Assembly (NCBI RefSeq): GCF_004118935.1 | Contig: NZ_CP035375.1 | Location: forward strand, 372,001-436,000 | DNA: 64,000 nucleotides | Reading direction: 5' to 3' | Source of the DNA: Salinibacterium sp. UTAS2018 | GTDB taxonomy: Bacteria; Actinomycetota; Actinomycetes; Actinomycetales; Microbacteriaceae | Shown: positions 1-7,882 of the stretch, piece after piece | Numbering within the stretch: position 1 is the stretch's first letter | Layout of the letters: each line of letters begins with the position of its first letter | The notes under the pieces: model-generated | Databases searched by the model: none | Told to the model about the DNA's origin: nothing | Seen by the model: only the letters and a program-made list of their open reading frames with translations | Made by a program: the position numbers and the translations under genes

Positions 1-168
1 CATGAGTCTGAAACGGAGGCGACCATGGTGAATATGAAAGAAAAGGACGACTTTGTGCAGTCAAAGAAGGGGCTCACTAACCGTCGGATGTCGGGTGCGA
101 ACAACCGAGCGGTGCGAGGCGCCAGAAATAAGATTGCCGACGGCATCGTGGGCAAGTTTCGGCTCTAG
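1..168 (+). CDS. Small basic protein, possibly the 3' end of a gene cut by the window edge
   Basis: An open frame runs from the first base to the TAG at 166-168. An ATG at 25 with a GGAGG-type ribosome binding site at about 15-19 would give a complete 47-residue protein. The frame stays open upstream, so it may also be the tail of a longer gene. The product is rich in Lys, Arg and Asn, ends in KFRL and shows no membrane segment or family motif I recognise. It runs tail to tail with the peptidase gene ending at 223. Confidence 0.45.
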   Translation, partial: HESETEATMVNMKEKDDFVQSKKGLTNRRMSGANNRAVRGARNKIADGIVGKFRL

Positions 169-222
169 CGAGCGAGAGCGGACACGCGAGCGCGCGCCGA
201 TGCGCCGGGGATTGCGGCGAAG

Positions 223-711
223 TTAGCCCTGTCCCTGGTTGCGGCGGCGGGTGACGCGCGGCGGTCGGCCGCCCAGAAACGACTTGCCGGAGTCCACCAG
301 GAACTCTTGACTGAGCGCTTCGCGGCCCACGAGCATCCGAAAGCCCATTTCATCGCGGTTGGTGAGAGTCGTTTCGGCGGTCACCGTATGGCCACAGAGT
401 ACGACGTCGATCAGCACGACGATGCGATCCTCCGTATGACCAGACGAACTGCGGACCGCGCGTCGATCATGAATTGCGCACTCCACGACGGCATCATCTT
501 TACCAGACTTCTGCCACGGGCGCACGCGAAAACGAACCCACTCGCTGCCGTCGGCGTGAGTGAACTCTTCGATGTCGTCGGCGTGCAGAGCAGAACTCTG
601 TGCGCCTGTGTCGAGTTTGGCTTTAATCCACGGCACGCCAAGATCGGGAAGGGAAACCCACTCACGCCAGCCTGCAACCGTGTTTGAATGGGTGGGATCT
701 ATCACCCCCAT
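223..711 (-). CDS. Retropepsin-like aspartic peptidase (annotated in databases as 'ATP-dependent zinc protease')
   Basis: The 162-residue product belongs to the family often labelled putative ATP-dependent zinc protease (PF05618), whose fold is retropepsin-like. The catalytic signature DTGA is at residues 34-37, in the context KLDTGAQSSA. A strand-rich core follows, ending in a GREAL segment. These proteins usually sit beside RimK-type ATP-grasp ligases, as here: the start codon at 711 is only 18 bp from the divergent rimK start at 730. An upstream extension would run through rimK antisense and was rejected. No clear ribosome binding site precedes the ATG, so the transcript may be leaderless. 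Its substrate is unknown; opposition to the ligase by trimming is only an inference. Confidence 0.8.
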   Translation of the reverse strand: MGVIDPTHSNTVAGWREWVSLPDLGVPWIKAKLDTGAQSSALHADDIEEFTHADGSEWVRFRVRPWQKSGKDDAVVECAIHDRRAVRSSSGHTEDRIVVLIDVVLCGHTVTAETTLTNRDEMGFRMLVGREALSQEFLVDSGKSFLGGRPPRVTRRRNQGQG

Positions 712-729
712 ATCTTGACAGGTTGTTCC

Positions 730-1920
730 ATGAAACTCGCGATCCTCTCCCGTGCGCCGCATGCATATTCCACGCTGCGGCTTCGCGCAGCCGCCGAGCA
801 GCGCGGGCACACCGTCAAGGTGCTCAATACGCTCCGTTTCGCGATCGACCTCACGGGGGAAGAGCCAGATCTGCAATACCGCGGCAAACTGCTCTCGGAC
901 TACGACGCCATCCTTCCTCGCATCGGCAACTCGATCACCTACTTCGGCACGGCCGTGGTGCGTCAGTTCGAGCAGATGGATGTCTACACGCCTAACACCT
1001 CGAGCGGAATCACGAACTCGCGCGACAAGTTGCGTGCCACCCAGATTCTTTCGCGCCACGACATCGCGATGCCCGCGACCACCTTTGTGCACAACCGAGC
1101 GGATGTCGAGATGGCGATCGAACGCGTCGGCGGTGCGCCGGTCGTGATCAAGCTACTTGAAGGCACCCAGGGCATCGGCGTGATCCTCGCTCCGGACACT
1201 CAGGTCGCGAAGGCGATTATCGAGACGCTGCATTCGACGAAGCAGAACGTGCTGATTCAGAGCTTCATCTCCGAGAGCAAAGGCCGCGACATCCGCGCCC
1301 TTGTGGTGGGTGACCGCGTGGTTGCGGCCATGCGCCGTGTGGCGGTGGGCGACGAGTTCCGCTCGAATGTGCACCGCGGTGGCAACGTTGAAGCGGTCGA
1401 GCTCACGCCGGAGTATCACCGTGCTGCCGTCAAGGCAGCGCAGATCATGGGCTTGCGCGTTGCCGGTGTCGACATGCTTGAGGGCAAAGACGGCCCCCTT
1501 GTCATGGAGGTGAACTCATCGCCCGGCCTCGAAGGCATCGAGCGAGCCACCGATCTGGATGTCGCGGGCGCGATCATTGACTACATCGCCAATCAGGTGG
1601 CGTTCCCCGAGATTGATGTCCGCCAGCGCCTCAGTGTCTCGACCGGTTATGGCGTCGCTGAGATCGTTGTCGGAAGCGACGCGGATTTTGTGGGCAAGCA
1701 GCTCGGCGAATCCGGCCTCGGGGAGAAGGACATCACCGTGCTCACTCTGCACCGCGGCTCCAATGTTGTGCCCAACCCTCGCCGCAGCACGGTTCTCGAA
1801 GCGAACGACCGCCTGTTGTGCTTCGGCAAGCTCGAAGAAATGCGAGCCATGATCCCGGCCCGTCGTCGTCGCCGTGCGAAGGTGCGCAAGCTTCCGCCCG
1901 AGCCGATCGTCGAAAGCTAG
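730..1920 (+). CDS. rimK: RimK-type ATP-grasp glutamate/peptide ligase with C-terminal RCK_C (TrkA-C) domain
   Basis: Residues 1 to about 290 match the RimK family: N-terminal MKLAILSR, the preATP-grasp PRIGNSI segment, and ATP-grasp residues including the Lys of VVIKLLEGTQG and the metal-binding MEVNSSPG. E. coli RimK adds Glu to ribosomal protein S6. The usual length is about 300 residues, but this protein has 396. The extra tail (about 305-380) resembles an RCK_C/TrkA-C domain, with the pattern VGSDADFVGKQLGE and ANDRLLCFG, normally found in K+ transport regulators. An in-frame ATG at 688 exists, but homology begins at 730. The gene is divergent from the retropepsin-like peptidase. Family assignment is strong; the substrate is not known. 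Confidence 0.9.
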   Translation: MKLAILSRAPHAYSTLRLRAAAEQRGHTVKVLNTLRFAIDLTGEEPDLQYRGKLLSDYDAILPRIGNSITYFGTAVVRQFEQMDVYTPNTSSGITNSRDKLRATQILSRHDIAMPATTFVHNRADVEMAIERVGGAPVVIKLLEGTQGIGVILAPDTQVAKAIIETLHSTKQNVLIQSFISESKGRDIRALVVGDRVVAAMRRVAVGDEFRSNVHRGGNVEAVELTPEYHRAAVKAAQIMGLRVAGVDMLEGKDGPLVMEVNSSPGLEGIERATDLDVAGAIIDYIANQVAFPEIDVRQRLSVSTGYGVAEIVVGSDADFVGKQLGESGLGEKDITVLTLHRGSNVVPNPRRSTVLEANDRLLCFGKLEEMRAMIPARRRRRAKVRKLPPEPIVES

Positions 1921-1922
1921 GC

Positions 1923-2036
1923 GTGGCTGAGATCGATAATCTCCCGCTGACCGAATTCGGTTTTCCGGGAGCGCTTCGCGACACCCTCGTGGTGCTCGAG
2001 TGTCTTGTGGTTGTCTCTCGAGTGGCTGCAGCATGA
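1923..2036 (+). pseudogene. Probable truncated N-terminus of an ASCH-domain protein
   Basis: Starting at a GTG 3 bp after rimK, 37 codons read VAEIDNLPLTEFGFPGALRD and a short tail, then stop with TGA overlapping the ATG of the next gene. The LPxTEFxFPGxLRDxLV pattern resembles the first residues of actinobacterial ASCH-domain proteins, which normally run about 150 residues. Here the match ends after about 25 residues and the tail is an unrelated hydrophobic stretch. I read it as a deletion remnant, judged from memory of the family. It could also be a short translated leader for the M23 gene. Confidence 0.35.
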
Positions 2037-2884
2037 GGCGCTTGATTGCGAGTATTTACCGTGCCCGCGTGATCATCCTGTACGTGTCAGTGGTGACGAT
2101 CTTTGCCGGCACCATTGGGGCGCAAGTAATTTCCGCGGTTGTCGTGCGATCGGTGTTCGAGCTGCTGCCGTTGCTTGGCATCATCGGGATGCTTCTTGTG
2201 CTCATTGTGCTGCGACCCGGCGTAAAGCTGTTGACTCAGCACGAGCCTGTGACCGTAACCTCACCTGTTGTTGGTCGTTGGCTCGCGCTTAACAGCCCCG
2301 CGACACGTGTGCCCAGCCACGGCGTTCGCGCCTATGGCCAGGCCCATGCGGTCGATCTCGTTTTCGACCCGCTCGGAGGTAATCGGCCAGCCTTCGACAC
2401 AGGAATTGTGCTGCGCTATCCCAACGAGTACCCCGCTTTCGGCCAGCCTGTGCGGGCCATGGTCGACGGAGTCGTGGTGCGTTCCAGCGATTCCCAGCGC
2501 GACCACCGGGCTCGCTCGTCGGTGCTTGGCTTCATGTACATGATGATCGAGGGCACTATCCGTGAGATCGGTGGGCCACGACTCATCGTCGGAAACCACA
2601 TCACCATCCGCAGCGGCGACGGTATTTACGCGCTCATCGCTCATGTGAAGCAGCACTCTGCTCTTGCAAAAGTTGGCGATTCCGTCGTCGCAGGGCAGGT
2701 CATCGCCGCGTGCGGAAACTCGGGAGACTCCAGCGAGCCCCACGTGCACGCTCAACTGATGGATCGGGCATCCGCTTGGACCGGGCACGGGCTCCCCATG
2801 CTCTTTTCCGGTGTGATCATCGGCGAGGAACCGGATGAGCGGCTCGCGATGCCGGCTGACAACGAGCATCTCACCGCGGTCTAG
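2033..2884 (+). CDS. Membrane-anchored M23 (LytM/peptidoglycan hydrolase-type) peptidase
   Basis: The 283-residue protein has two predicted membrane helices near residues 8-30 and 38-58, then an extracytoplasmic peptidase domain. The M23 metal site is visible as HAVDLVF (HxxxD-like) and the late HVHAQ (HxH). Between them lie the typical segments VRAMVDGVVV and ITIRSGDGIYALIAHV. M23 enzymes cleave peptidoglycan peptides with Zn2+. The ATG at 2033 overlaps the stop of the upstream stub. A GTG at 2000 would add a Cys-rich leader and seems less likely. It is probably co-transcribed with rimK. Confidence 0.8.
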   Translation: MRRLIASIYRARVIILYVSVVTIFAGTIGAQVISAVVVRSVFELLPLLGIIGMLLVLIVLRPGVKLLTQHEPVTVTSPVVGRWLALNSPATRVPSHGVRAYGQAHAVDLVFDPLGGNRPAFDTGIVLRYPNEYPAFGQPVRAMVDGVVVRSSDSQRDHRARSSVLGFMYMMIEGTIREIGGPRLIVGNHITIRSGDGIYALIAHVKQHSALAKVGDSVVAGQVIAACGNSGDSSEPHVHAQLMDRASAWTGHGLPMLFSGVIIGEEPDERLAMPADNEHLTAV

Positions 2885-2931
2885 AGTCTGAGCTCCGAGG
2901 CCCGGCGAACCGCAGGCGCGAGCACCATCGC

Positions 2932-4038
2932 CTAACCCTTGATGGCTTCAGACCAGCTGACTCGGCTGCCGACCTTGAGCAGCGAGTTGTTGTAGATGCG
3001 CGAGCCGAGGAGCACCGCGCCCCCGGCGGTAACGAGCAGGATTACGAGGGCGATCAGTGGTTCCCACCACTCTGCTGTTCCCAGGAAGAGTCGCATAGGC
3101 ATCCCTACCGGCGCAGAAAACGGAATGTATGACATTACGGTGAGGGCGACCGGGTTGTCGTTGAAGAATATGATCGCGAAGTACGGGAGCATGATCAGCA
3201 TCGTCACAGGCGTCATTGCGGAACCCAGATCCTCTTGACGCGACACCATTGCCCCGACCGCGGCAAACAGTGCGGCTAGCAACACGAAGCCGACGATGAA
3301 GAAGGCGACGAACCAGAGCAGCGGTGAGCTGAGAAGCGACAGCAACGCCGTCTGCCCGGTGACCGCGAGCCCCGCGACTGCCAGCCCCGCTATCGCGATG
3401 ATTTGAGCAAAGGCGAGAATCGAGTTTCCGATAACCTTTCCCGCCATGAGCGCCGATACGGGCACGGCAGACATCAGAATTTCGACGATGCGAGTCTGTT
3501 TTTCTTCGACCACGCTCTGGGCAATCATTGGCCCGAATGTCATCCCGGAGACAAAGAAGATCATGCCGAAGCCGATAGCGATCAGGTAGGTAAGAGACCC
3601 GCTTGCTTCGCTCGGGTCGAGCATAACCACGTCCGGCCTGATGCTGAAGACCTGCACGAGCGACGAGGGCGCCTCAGCCACGGCGATGATGGTCACGGGC
3701 ACAGGGGAGCCTTCTTCGGCGGGAACGATGGCGGCATCCACGGAACCGCTAATCACCAGCTTCTCTGCTTCGCGCCGATCATCGACGGTGGTGACCTCAA
3801 GACCGTTGATGTTCTCGATCGTGGACGAAACGGAGTCAACAACGGCGACGGGAACAGTCGCGACACTTTTAGAGAAGATGCCGCCGGCAATCACCCCACC
3901 GAGCACGAACGCGAACAGGATGCCGGTGGTGATCAAGAAGCTCTTGGAGCGAAGCCGCGCCATGATTTCGCGTTCAGCGACGAGGGCGACGGACCGTGCG
4001 AAACGAGGAGACTGGCGAGGCGCGGTTGCTGACTCCAT
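2932..4038 (-). CDS. ABC-2 type exporter permease (NatB-like)
   Basis: The 368-residue membrane protein has one N-terminal helix (about 36-56), a large extracytoplasmic domain to about residue 150, then five more helices. This is the NatB/ABC-2_membrane_3 layout. It contains the cytoplasmic VEEKQTRIVEILMSAVP motif characteristic of this permease class. Its start overlaps the stop of the ATPase gene by one base (TAATG), so the pair is translationally coupled. NatAB-type pumps export Na+ or small molecules; the substrate cannot be read from sequence. Confidence 0.88.
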   Translation of the reverse strand: MESATAPRQSPRFARSVALVAEREIMARLRSKSFLITTGILFAFVLGGVIAGGIFSKSVATVPVAVVDSVSSTIENINGLEVTTVDDRREAEKLVISGSVDAAIVPAEEGSPVPVTIIAVAEAPSSLVQVFSIRPDVVMLDPSEASGSLTYLIAIGFGMIFFVSGMTFGPMIAQSVVEEKQTRIVEILMSAVPVSALMAGKVIGNSILAFAQIIAIAGLAVAGLAVTGQTALLSLLSSPLLWFVAFFIVGFVLLAALFAAVGAMVSRQEDLGSAMTPVTMLIMLPYFAIIFFNDNPVALTVMSYIPFSAPVGMPMRLFLGTAEWWEPLIALVILLVTAGGAVLLGSRIYNNSLLKVGSRVSWSEAIKG

Positions 4039-4919
4039 TAGATAACCTCTCGGAAGATTTGAGCGAGCGAAGCGCGTTGGGGAGCAAACGAGCTGACGTC
4101 GCCCTCGGCAACGGCGCGCCGCAGCACTCGTTGAGCGGCGGTCGGTTCAGCCGCATCAAAGACCGCCTGGCCGCCCTGCAACTCGACCACAGTGATATCG
4201 GGTTCAGTCCTTAACCAGTCGAGGTCGCTGTTGCTCGTGATCGAGAATCGAGGGGCCGAGTGCGCTTCCCGCAAGGCTTCCCGCTCTCCGGATGCTCGGA
4301 TGCTGCCCTCGGAGATGATGACGAGATCGTCACACAGCCGCTCGACAATCTCGAGCTGGTGGGAGGAAAACAGTACAGACGCGCCACTTGCTGCGCGCTG
4401 CTCGAGCACGTCGACCACGGTGTCGACGGCGAGCGGGTCGAGCCCCGAGAACGGTTCGTCAAGCACCAAAATCTGGGGGTCGTGAACGAGCGCTGCGGCG
4501 ATCTGTGCCCGCTGCTGGTTGCCGAGCGACAAGCTCTCGAGCGTCGAGTCGCGACGCTCGCCGAGTCCCAGCTCTTCGATCAAACTGTCGGCATTGCGGC
4601 CGGCATCCAAGCTGGTTAGCCCGTGTAAGCGAGCGAGGTATACCAACTGTTCGCGAACCTTCATCTTGGGGTACAAACCACGTTCCTCCGGCATGTATCC
4701 AAAGTGGCGACGCTGCCGAGCACCCAGGGGTTCGCCGTCGAGAGCGATCTCGCCGGAATCGCGCTCGAGTACCCCCAACAGAATGCGCATCGTGGTGGTT
4801 TTGCCGGCCCCATTGCCGCCGACGAAGCCTGTCATGCGGCCGTCACGCACTCCGAAGCTCACGCCGTCGAGAGCTGTTCGCCCGCCGAAAGCTTTGGAGA
4901 TATTGTTGAGTTGGAGCAC
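4038..4919 (-). CDS. ABC exporter ATP-binding protein (NatA-like)
   Basis: The 293-residue ATPase shows Walker A GGNGAGKTTT (Lys40), Q-loop region FGYMPEERGLYP, signature LSLGNQQR and Walker B ILVLDEPFSGLDP. The EERGLYP segment after the Q-loop and a C-terminal extension of about 80 residues are typical of NatA-type exporters. The start codon is GTG. It forms a two-gene operon with the permease downstream. The 170 bp upstream (4920-5089) holds no gene or clear regulatory signal that I can see. Confidence 0.9.
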   Translation of the reverse strand: MLQLNNISKAFGGRTALDGVSFGVRDGRMTGFVGGNGAGKTTTMRILLGVLERDSGEIALDGEPLGARQRRHFGYMPEERGLYPKMKVREQLVYLARLHGLTSLDAGRNADSLIEELGLGERRDSTLESLSLGNQQRAQIAAALVHDPQILVLDEPFSGLDPLAVDTVVDVLEQRAASGASVLFSSHQLEIVERLCDDLVIISEGSIRASGEREALREAHSAPRFSITSNSDLDWLRTEPDITVVELQGGQAVFDAAEPTAAQRVLRRAVAEGDVSSFAPQRASLAQIFREVI

Positions 4920-5089
4920 CAGTGCCGCCTCTGTTTACAGAAAAACTAGGTACTGACAACGGTAGCGAATCGCGAGGTCTAACGAAGCTGCCCCGCTGCT
5001 CTTCTCGTTACTGGATACTCGATCGCTGCCTTGCTTCGTGGATGGGGCTTCGTGCGGGGCGCGAAGGTGTCCGCCGTGATCAGTCGAGG

Positions 5090-6073
5090 CTAGGCCGCGA
5101 CGGGGGTGCCACCGGGAACGGTGTGGGGTAATTCGAACGACTCAATGTGGGCAAAGTGGCCGGCACCCGCAGCGACCTGCTGAACTGCATGCGGGATGAT
5201 GCGAGCGAACCACGCCTCATCGGTCGTGCTCACAAAAACATCGTTTTCGCCGCGCACAAACGTGACAGCGCATCGCACGCGCTCCCACTGCATTTCGTCG
5301 TACTGTGCAGCGGCAATGGCTCCACGAACGAACGACGACGGGCGAATCTCAGAGGCCAGCGAATCGATCACTGAGTTGTCAAGGTGCCGACGATTTGCGA
5401 ACAGGGGAGCGCTGAGCGGCCCGAGCAACCGTAGGCAGTGAAGGCCGCGGACGAACGCGCTACCAGCGGCCCCGAGTGAACTGAGAAAACGCATTGCTCC
5501 GAGCATCCCGGCCAGGAGCGGAAGAGTGCCGAAGTTGCGAACCGGATGCCGCAGCACCGACAGCGCGCCGGGCCCAGTCGCCGAAATGGCGGTCACTTTC
5601 GCGGTGCGCTCCGGGTAGCGGGCCGCAAGCGTGAGCGCGAGGTGTCCGCCCAGCGAGTGGCCGAAAATGCTCCAGCGGGCAAAGCCGAGAGTTTTGGTTA
5701 CGTGGGCTACGGCATCCGCCATATCTTCGACGCTTGCTGTGTCGCTGATGTTGCCGCTCTCACCCCAGCCGGGCAGATCGAGGGCGATAGCGTTCTGCAG
5801 CGGGCTACCGGCGTGGTGCGAAGCGCGAATGAGAGGGAGCCAGGTTGTCCAGGAGCCCGCTGCTCCGTGCAGGAGGAGGGTCGCTGAATCTGACAGAGCT
5901 GCAGCATTCAGATCGACGTGGGCGACAACGTCACCCAGCGCGGTCGGAACAACGACGCGGGTGAAGCCGGCGGTGGCACGATCGAACCGGTTGTCGGCGC
6001 TGTAGCGCGTGCTGGAGGCGGGTGTTGTTTTCACCACAATGGTTCGGAGCAGTCGCGGTCGCCGATTGCTCAC
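5090..6073 (-). CDS. Alpha/beta hydrolase
   Basis: The 327-residue protein has the canonical alpha/beta-hydrolase fold signals: the oxyanion LLLHGAAGSW, DLPGWGESG after strand 5, the nucleophile elbow GHSLGGH, and a late GAGHFAHIE carrying the catalytic His. The aspartate probably lies in VRGENDVFV. Such enzymes cleave esters, amides or C-C bonds; nothing in the sequence or neighbours fixes the substrate. The start is GTG. About 40 bp separate it from the sulfur operon, which runs in the same direction, so read-through from that operon is possible. Confidence 0.85.
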   Translation of the reverse strand: MSNRRPRLLRTIVVKTTPASSTRYSADNRFDRATAGFTRVVVPTALGDVVAHVDLNAAALSDSATLLLHGAAGSWTTWLPLIRASHHAGSPLQNAIALDLPGWGESGNISDTASVEDMADAVAHVTKTLGFARWSIFGHSLGGHLALTLAARYPERTAKVTAISATGPGALSVLRHPVRNFGTLPLLAGMLGAMRFLSSLGAAGSAFVRGLHCLRLLGPLSAPLFANRRHLDNSVIDSLASEIRPSSFVRGAIAAAQYDEMQWERVRCAVTFVRGENDVFVSTTDEAWFARIIPHAVQQVAAGAGHFAHIESFELPHTVPGGTPVAA

Positions 6074-6114
6074 GACCGCGTCTGCATGCTTCCGCTTGAG
6101 TTAGGGGACCTGCG

Positions 6115-6477
6115 CTACTGCACGACCTCGATCTGCGTGGACGCTTCTGCTTGACCAATCGATCCGAGGTCAATGACGTTCTCGAAGCCCGCTTCGGTCA
6201 TCATGGCGACGGCCTGGCCCGAGCGGTTGCCCGACTTGCAGTAGACGGCGTACTCGGCCTCGGGGTCGAGAGTCGGAAGCGCAGTGGCAAATTCGCCACC
6301 GTTGAGGTCGAGCAGCGTAGCGCCCTCGAGGTGTCCGGCGTCGTACTCCGCGGGGGTGCGAACGTCGATGAGGATGGTGTCAGCGCTGAGTTCAACAGAA
6401 TCACCCGCGGCTGAGCATCCAGCGATCGATGCCAGCACGACGAGAGAGCCAGCGAGAGCGGCGAGGGGACGGAACAT
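6115..6477 (-). CDS. Rhodanese-domain lipoprotein
   Basis: Starting at 6477, behind a strong AAGGAG site, the product is 120 residues. It has a signal peptide ending in the lipobox SIAGC (Cys21) and a single rhodanese domain: DVRTPAEYDAGHLEGA, then the active-site loop YCKSGNRSG. It is therefore a surface-anchored sulfurtransferase. A longer reading from 6600 overlaps the DUF4395 gene and lacks the signal-peptide logic. It is the last gene of the persulfide operon and would handle sulfane sulfur outside the membrane. Confidence 0.85.
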   Translation of the reverse strand: MFRPLAALAGSLVVLASIAGCSAAGDSVELSADTILIDVRTPAEYDAGHLEGATLLDLNGGEFATALPTLDPEAEYAVYCKSGNRSGQAVAMMTEAGFENVIDLGSIGQAEASTQIEVVQ

Positions 6478-6520
6478 TTTTTCTCCTTGTGAAACGGGTG
6501 GTTGGGGTGTGTGGAGGTGG

Positions 6521-7081
6521 TTATTCGGGAACCCGGCACGAATCGCCTGGGCAGTATTGGGGTGGTGTTTTGGTGAGCACGCGCTGAAGAGCACAGCCAA
6601 CGCAAATACCGAAAGCGGCTTCTAAGAACAACATGGAAAGGCACAAACCGCACAGCGCCAGTGTGGCTTCGAGTGGCGCGCCGAGCACGCCCATTCCTGC
6701 ACACGAGAGGAGGGCGAGGCCATATCCGAGCCACCAAGCGAACTCTTTCTGCGGGGCGCCTACCCAGCTCGGCGGCTGTCGTCGAACAATGAGACGGCCC
6801 AGTGCGAGGGTCGGCGACCAACGATCACCGACGGTGACCCGAATGAGCATATCCATCATGAAAAAGACGCCGAAAGGGCGAAGCGGAACGGCCGAATGCT
6901 GGATGACAGCAAGCGTGATCGAGATGGCTCCGGCACTAAAGAGAATGCCTGCCGCCACGCGAACAGCGCGCTCGTTGACCACCGGAATGTCGTAGCCCTC
7001 AACGAGGGAGCCCACGGTGGGCACTTTCGGCGGGCTTGGCGTTGGCGCTGCTGCTGCCGTTGCTGGTTCTGTCGTGGGCAA
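6521..7081 (-). CDS. DUF4395 membrane protein of the sulfur operon
   Basis: The 186-residue protein has a Pro/Ala-rich N-terminus, about four membrane helices and the DUF4395 features DIPVVNERAVR and the TVGDRWSPTLALGRLIVRR region. The C-terminal helix contains GICVGC, and the tail ends CPGDSC, giving four Cys at the membrane surface. It starts at TTG (7081), 3 bp after tauE, so it is tightly coupled to that gene. DUF4395 proteins often sit beside rhodanese and redox genes. A role in sulfur or thiol handling is inferred from context; no reaction is established that I know of. Confidence 0.8.
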   Translation of the reverse strand: MPTTEPATAAAAPTPSPPKVPTVGSLVEGYDIPVVNERAVRVAAGILFSAGAISITLAVIQHSAVPLRPFGVFFMMDMLIRVTVGDRWSPTLALGRLIVRRQPPSWVGAPQKEFAWWLGYGLALLSCAGMGVLGAPLEATLALCGLCLSMLFLEAAFGICVGCALQRVLTKTPPQYCPGDSCRVPE

Positions 7082-7084
7082 CGG

Positions 7085-7873
7085 TCACGCTCCTGTCATG
7101 AGAGGGATCAATTGTGGGATTTCTTGCACGAGCACGAACGCGCCGATCACGAGTACGAAGATTCCAAAGCCCTTGCGGAGGGCGGTCTCGGGGATGCGCC
7201 CGGCGAGAGCGGCTCCCACAAACGATCCCGCAACGGCGATACCAGTGAACGCGAGGATCGTCGGCCAGGGCAGGTCGACGGTAAAGAGGTGAGCGACGAG
7301 GCCGGCGGACGACTGCATTGCGATGACCAGCAGCGAGGTGCCGACCGCCACCGCCACCGGAAGCCCGCCAAGAAGGGTGAGCGCGGGAACGATAAGGAAT
7401 CCGCCGCCGGCACCAACGAGCCCAGCGGCGATACCGACGAAGAACCCGTCACGAATAATGCGGACGACGGGGAGTTTCGCGGGCTCGTGAAGTGAACCGG
7501 CGGGTACTTTCTTGCGGCCGCGGATCATGGCGGTTGCCGTAGCCACCATCATGGCAGCGAAGAGAACCATGAGAATCGTGCCCGGGATGAACCCACCGAC
7601 AATACCTCCGGCAAAAGCGCCCGCCATTCCTGAAACACCAAAAATCAATCCGGTTCGCCAGCGCACGCGTCCGACCCGAGCGTGATGAAAAACGCTCACT
7701 GCGCTCGTGACGCCCACAATAAACAGCGAAGCCGAAATCGCCTGCTGCGGCTCAAAGCCGGCAACGTAGGTGAGGATCGGCACCGTGAGGATCGAGCCGC
7801 CCCCGCCGAGCATGCCGAGGGAAACTCCCACGAGCACGGCAAGGGCCAGCGCGATGATCAGATTAGGTTCCAT
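7085..7873 (-). CDS. TauE/SafE-family sulfite/sulfur-anion exporter
   Basis: The 262-residue membrane protein has the two repeated halves of the TauE/SafE family, each starting with a Gly-rich segment (GGGGSILTVPIL and GAGGGFLIVPAL), and about eight helices. Family members move sulfite, thiosulfate or other sulfur anions. In S. aureus a TauE-type protein is part of the CstR-controlled operon, and the arrangement here is the same. It lies 9 bp downstream of the CstB-like gene, so the two are co-transcribed. Export of sulfite or thiosulfate made by the dioxygenase is the likely job. Confidence 0.88.
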   Translation of the reverse strand: MEPNLIIALALAVLVGVSLGMLGGGGSILTVPILTYVAGFEPQQAISASLFIVGVTSAVSVFHHARVGRVRWRTGLIFGVSGMAGAFAGGIVGGFIPGTILMVLFAAMMVATATAMIRGRKKVPAGSLHEPAKLPVVRIIRDGFFVGIAAGLVGAGGGFLIVPALTLLGGLPVAVAVGTSLLVIAMQSSAGLVAHLFTVDLPWPTILAFTGIAVAGSFVGAALAGRIPETALRKGFGIFVLVIGAFVLVQEIPQLIPLMTGA

Positions 7874-7882
7874 GAGAGCGCG

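Noticed and set aside
712-1092. N-terminal extension of the retropepsin-like gene
   Set aside because: It would run antisense through the start of rimK, and family homology begins at the ATG at 711.
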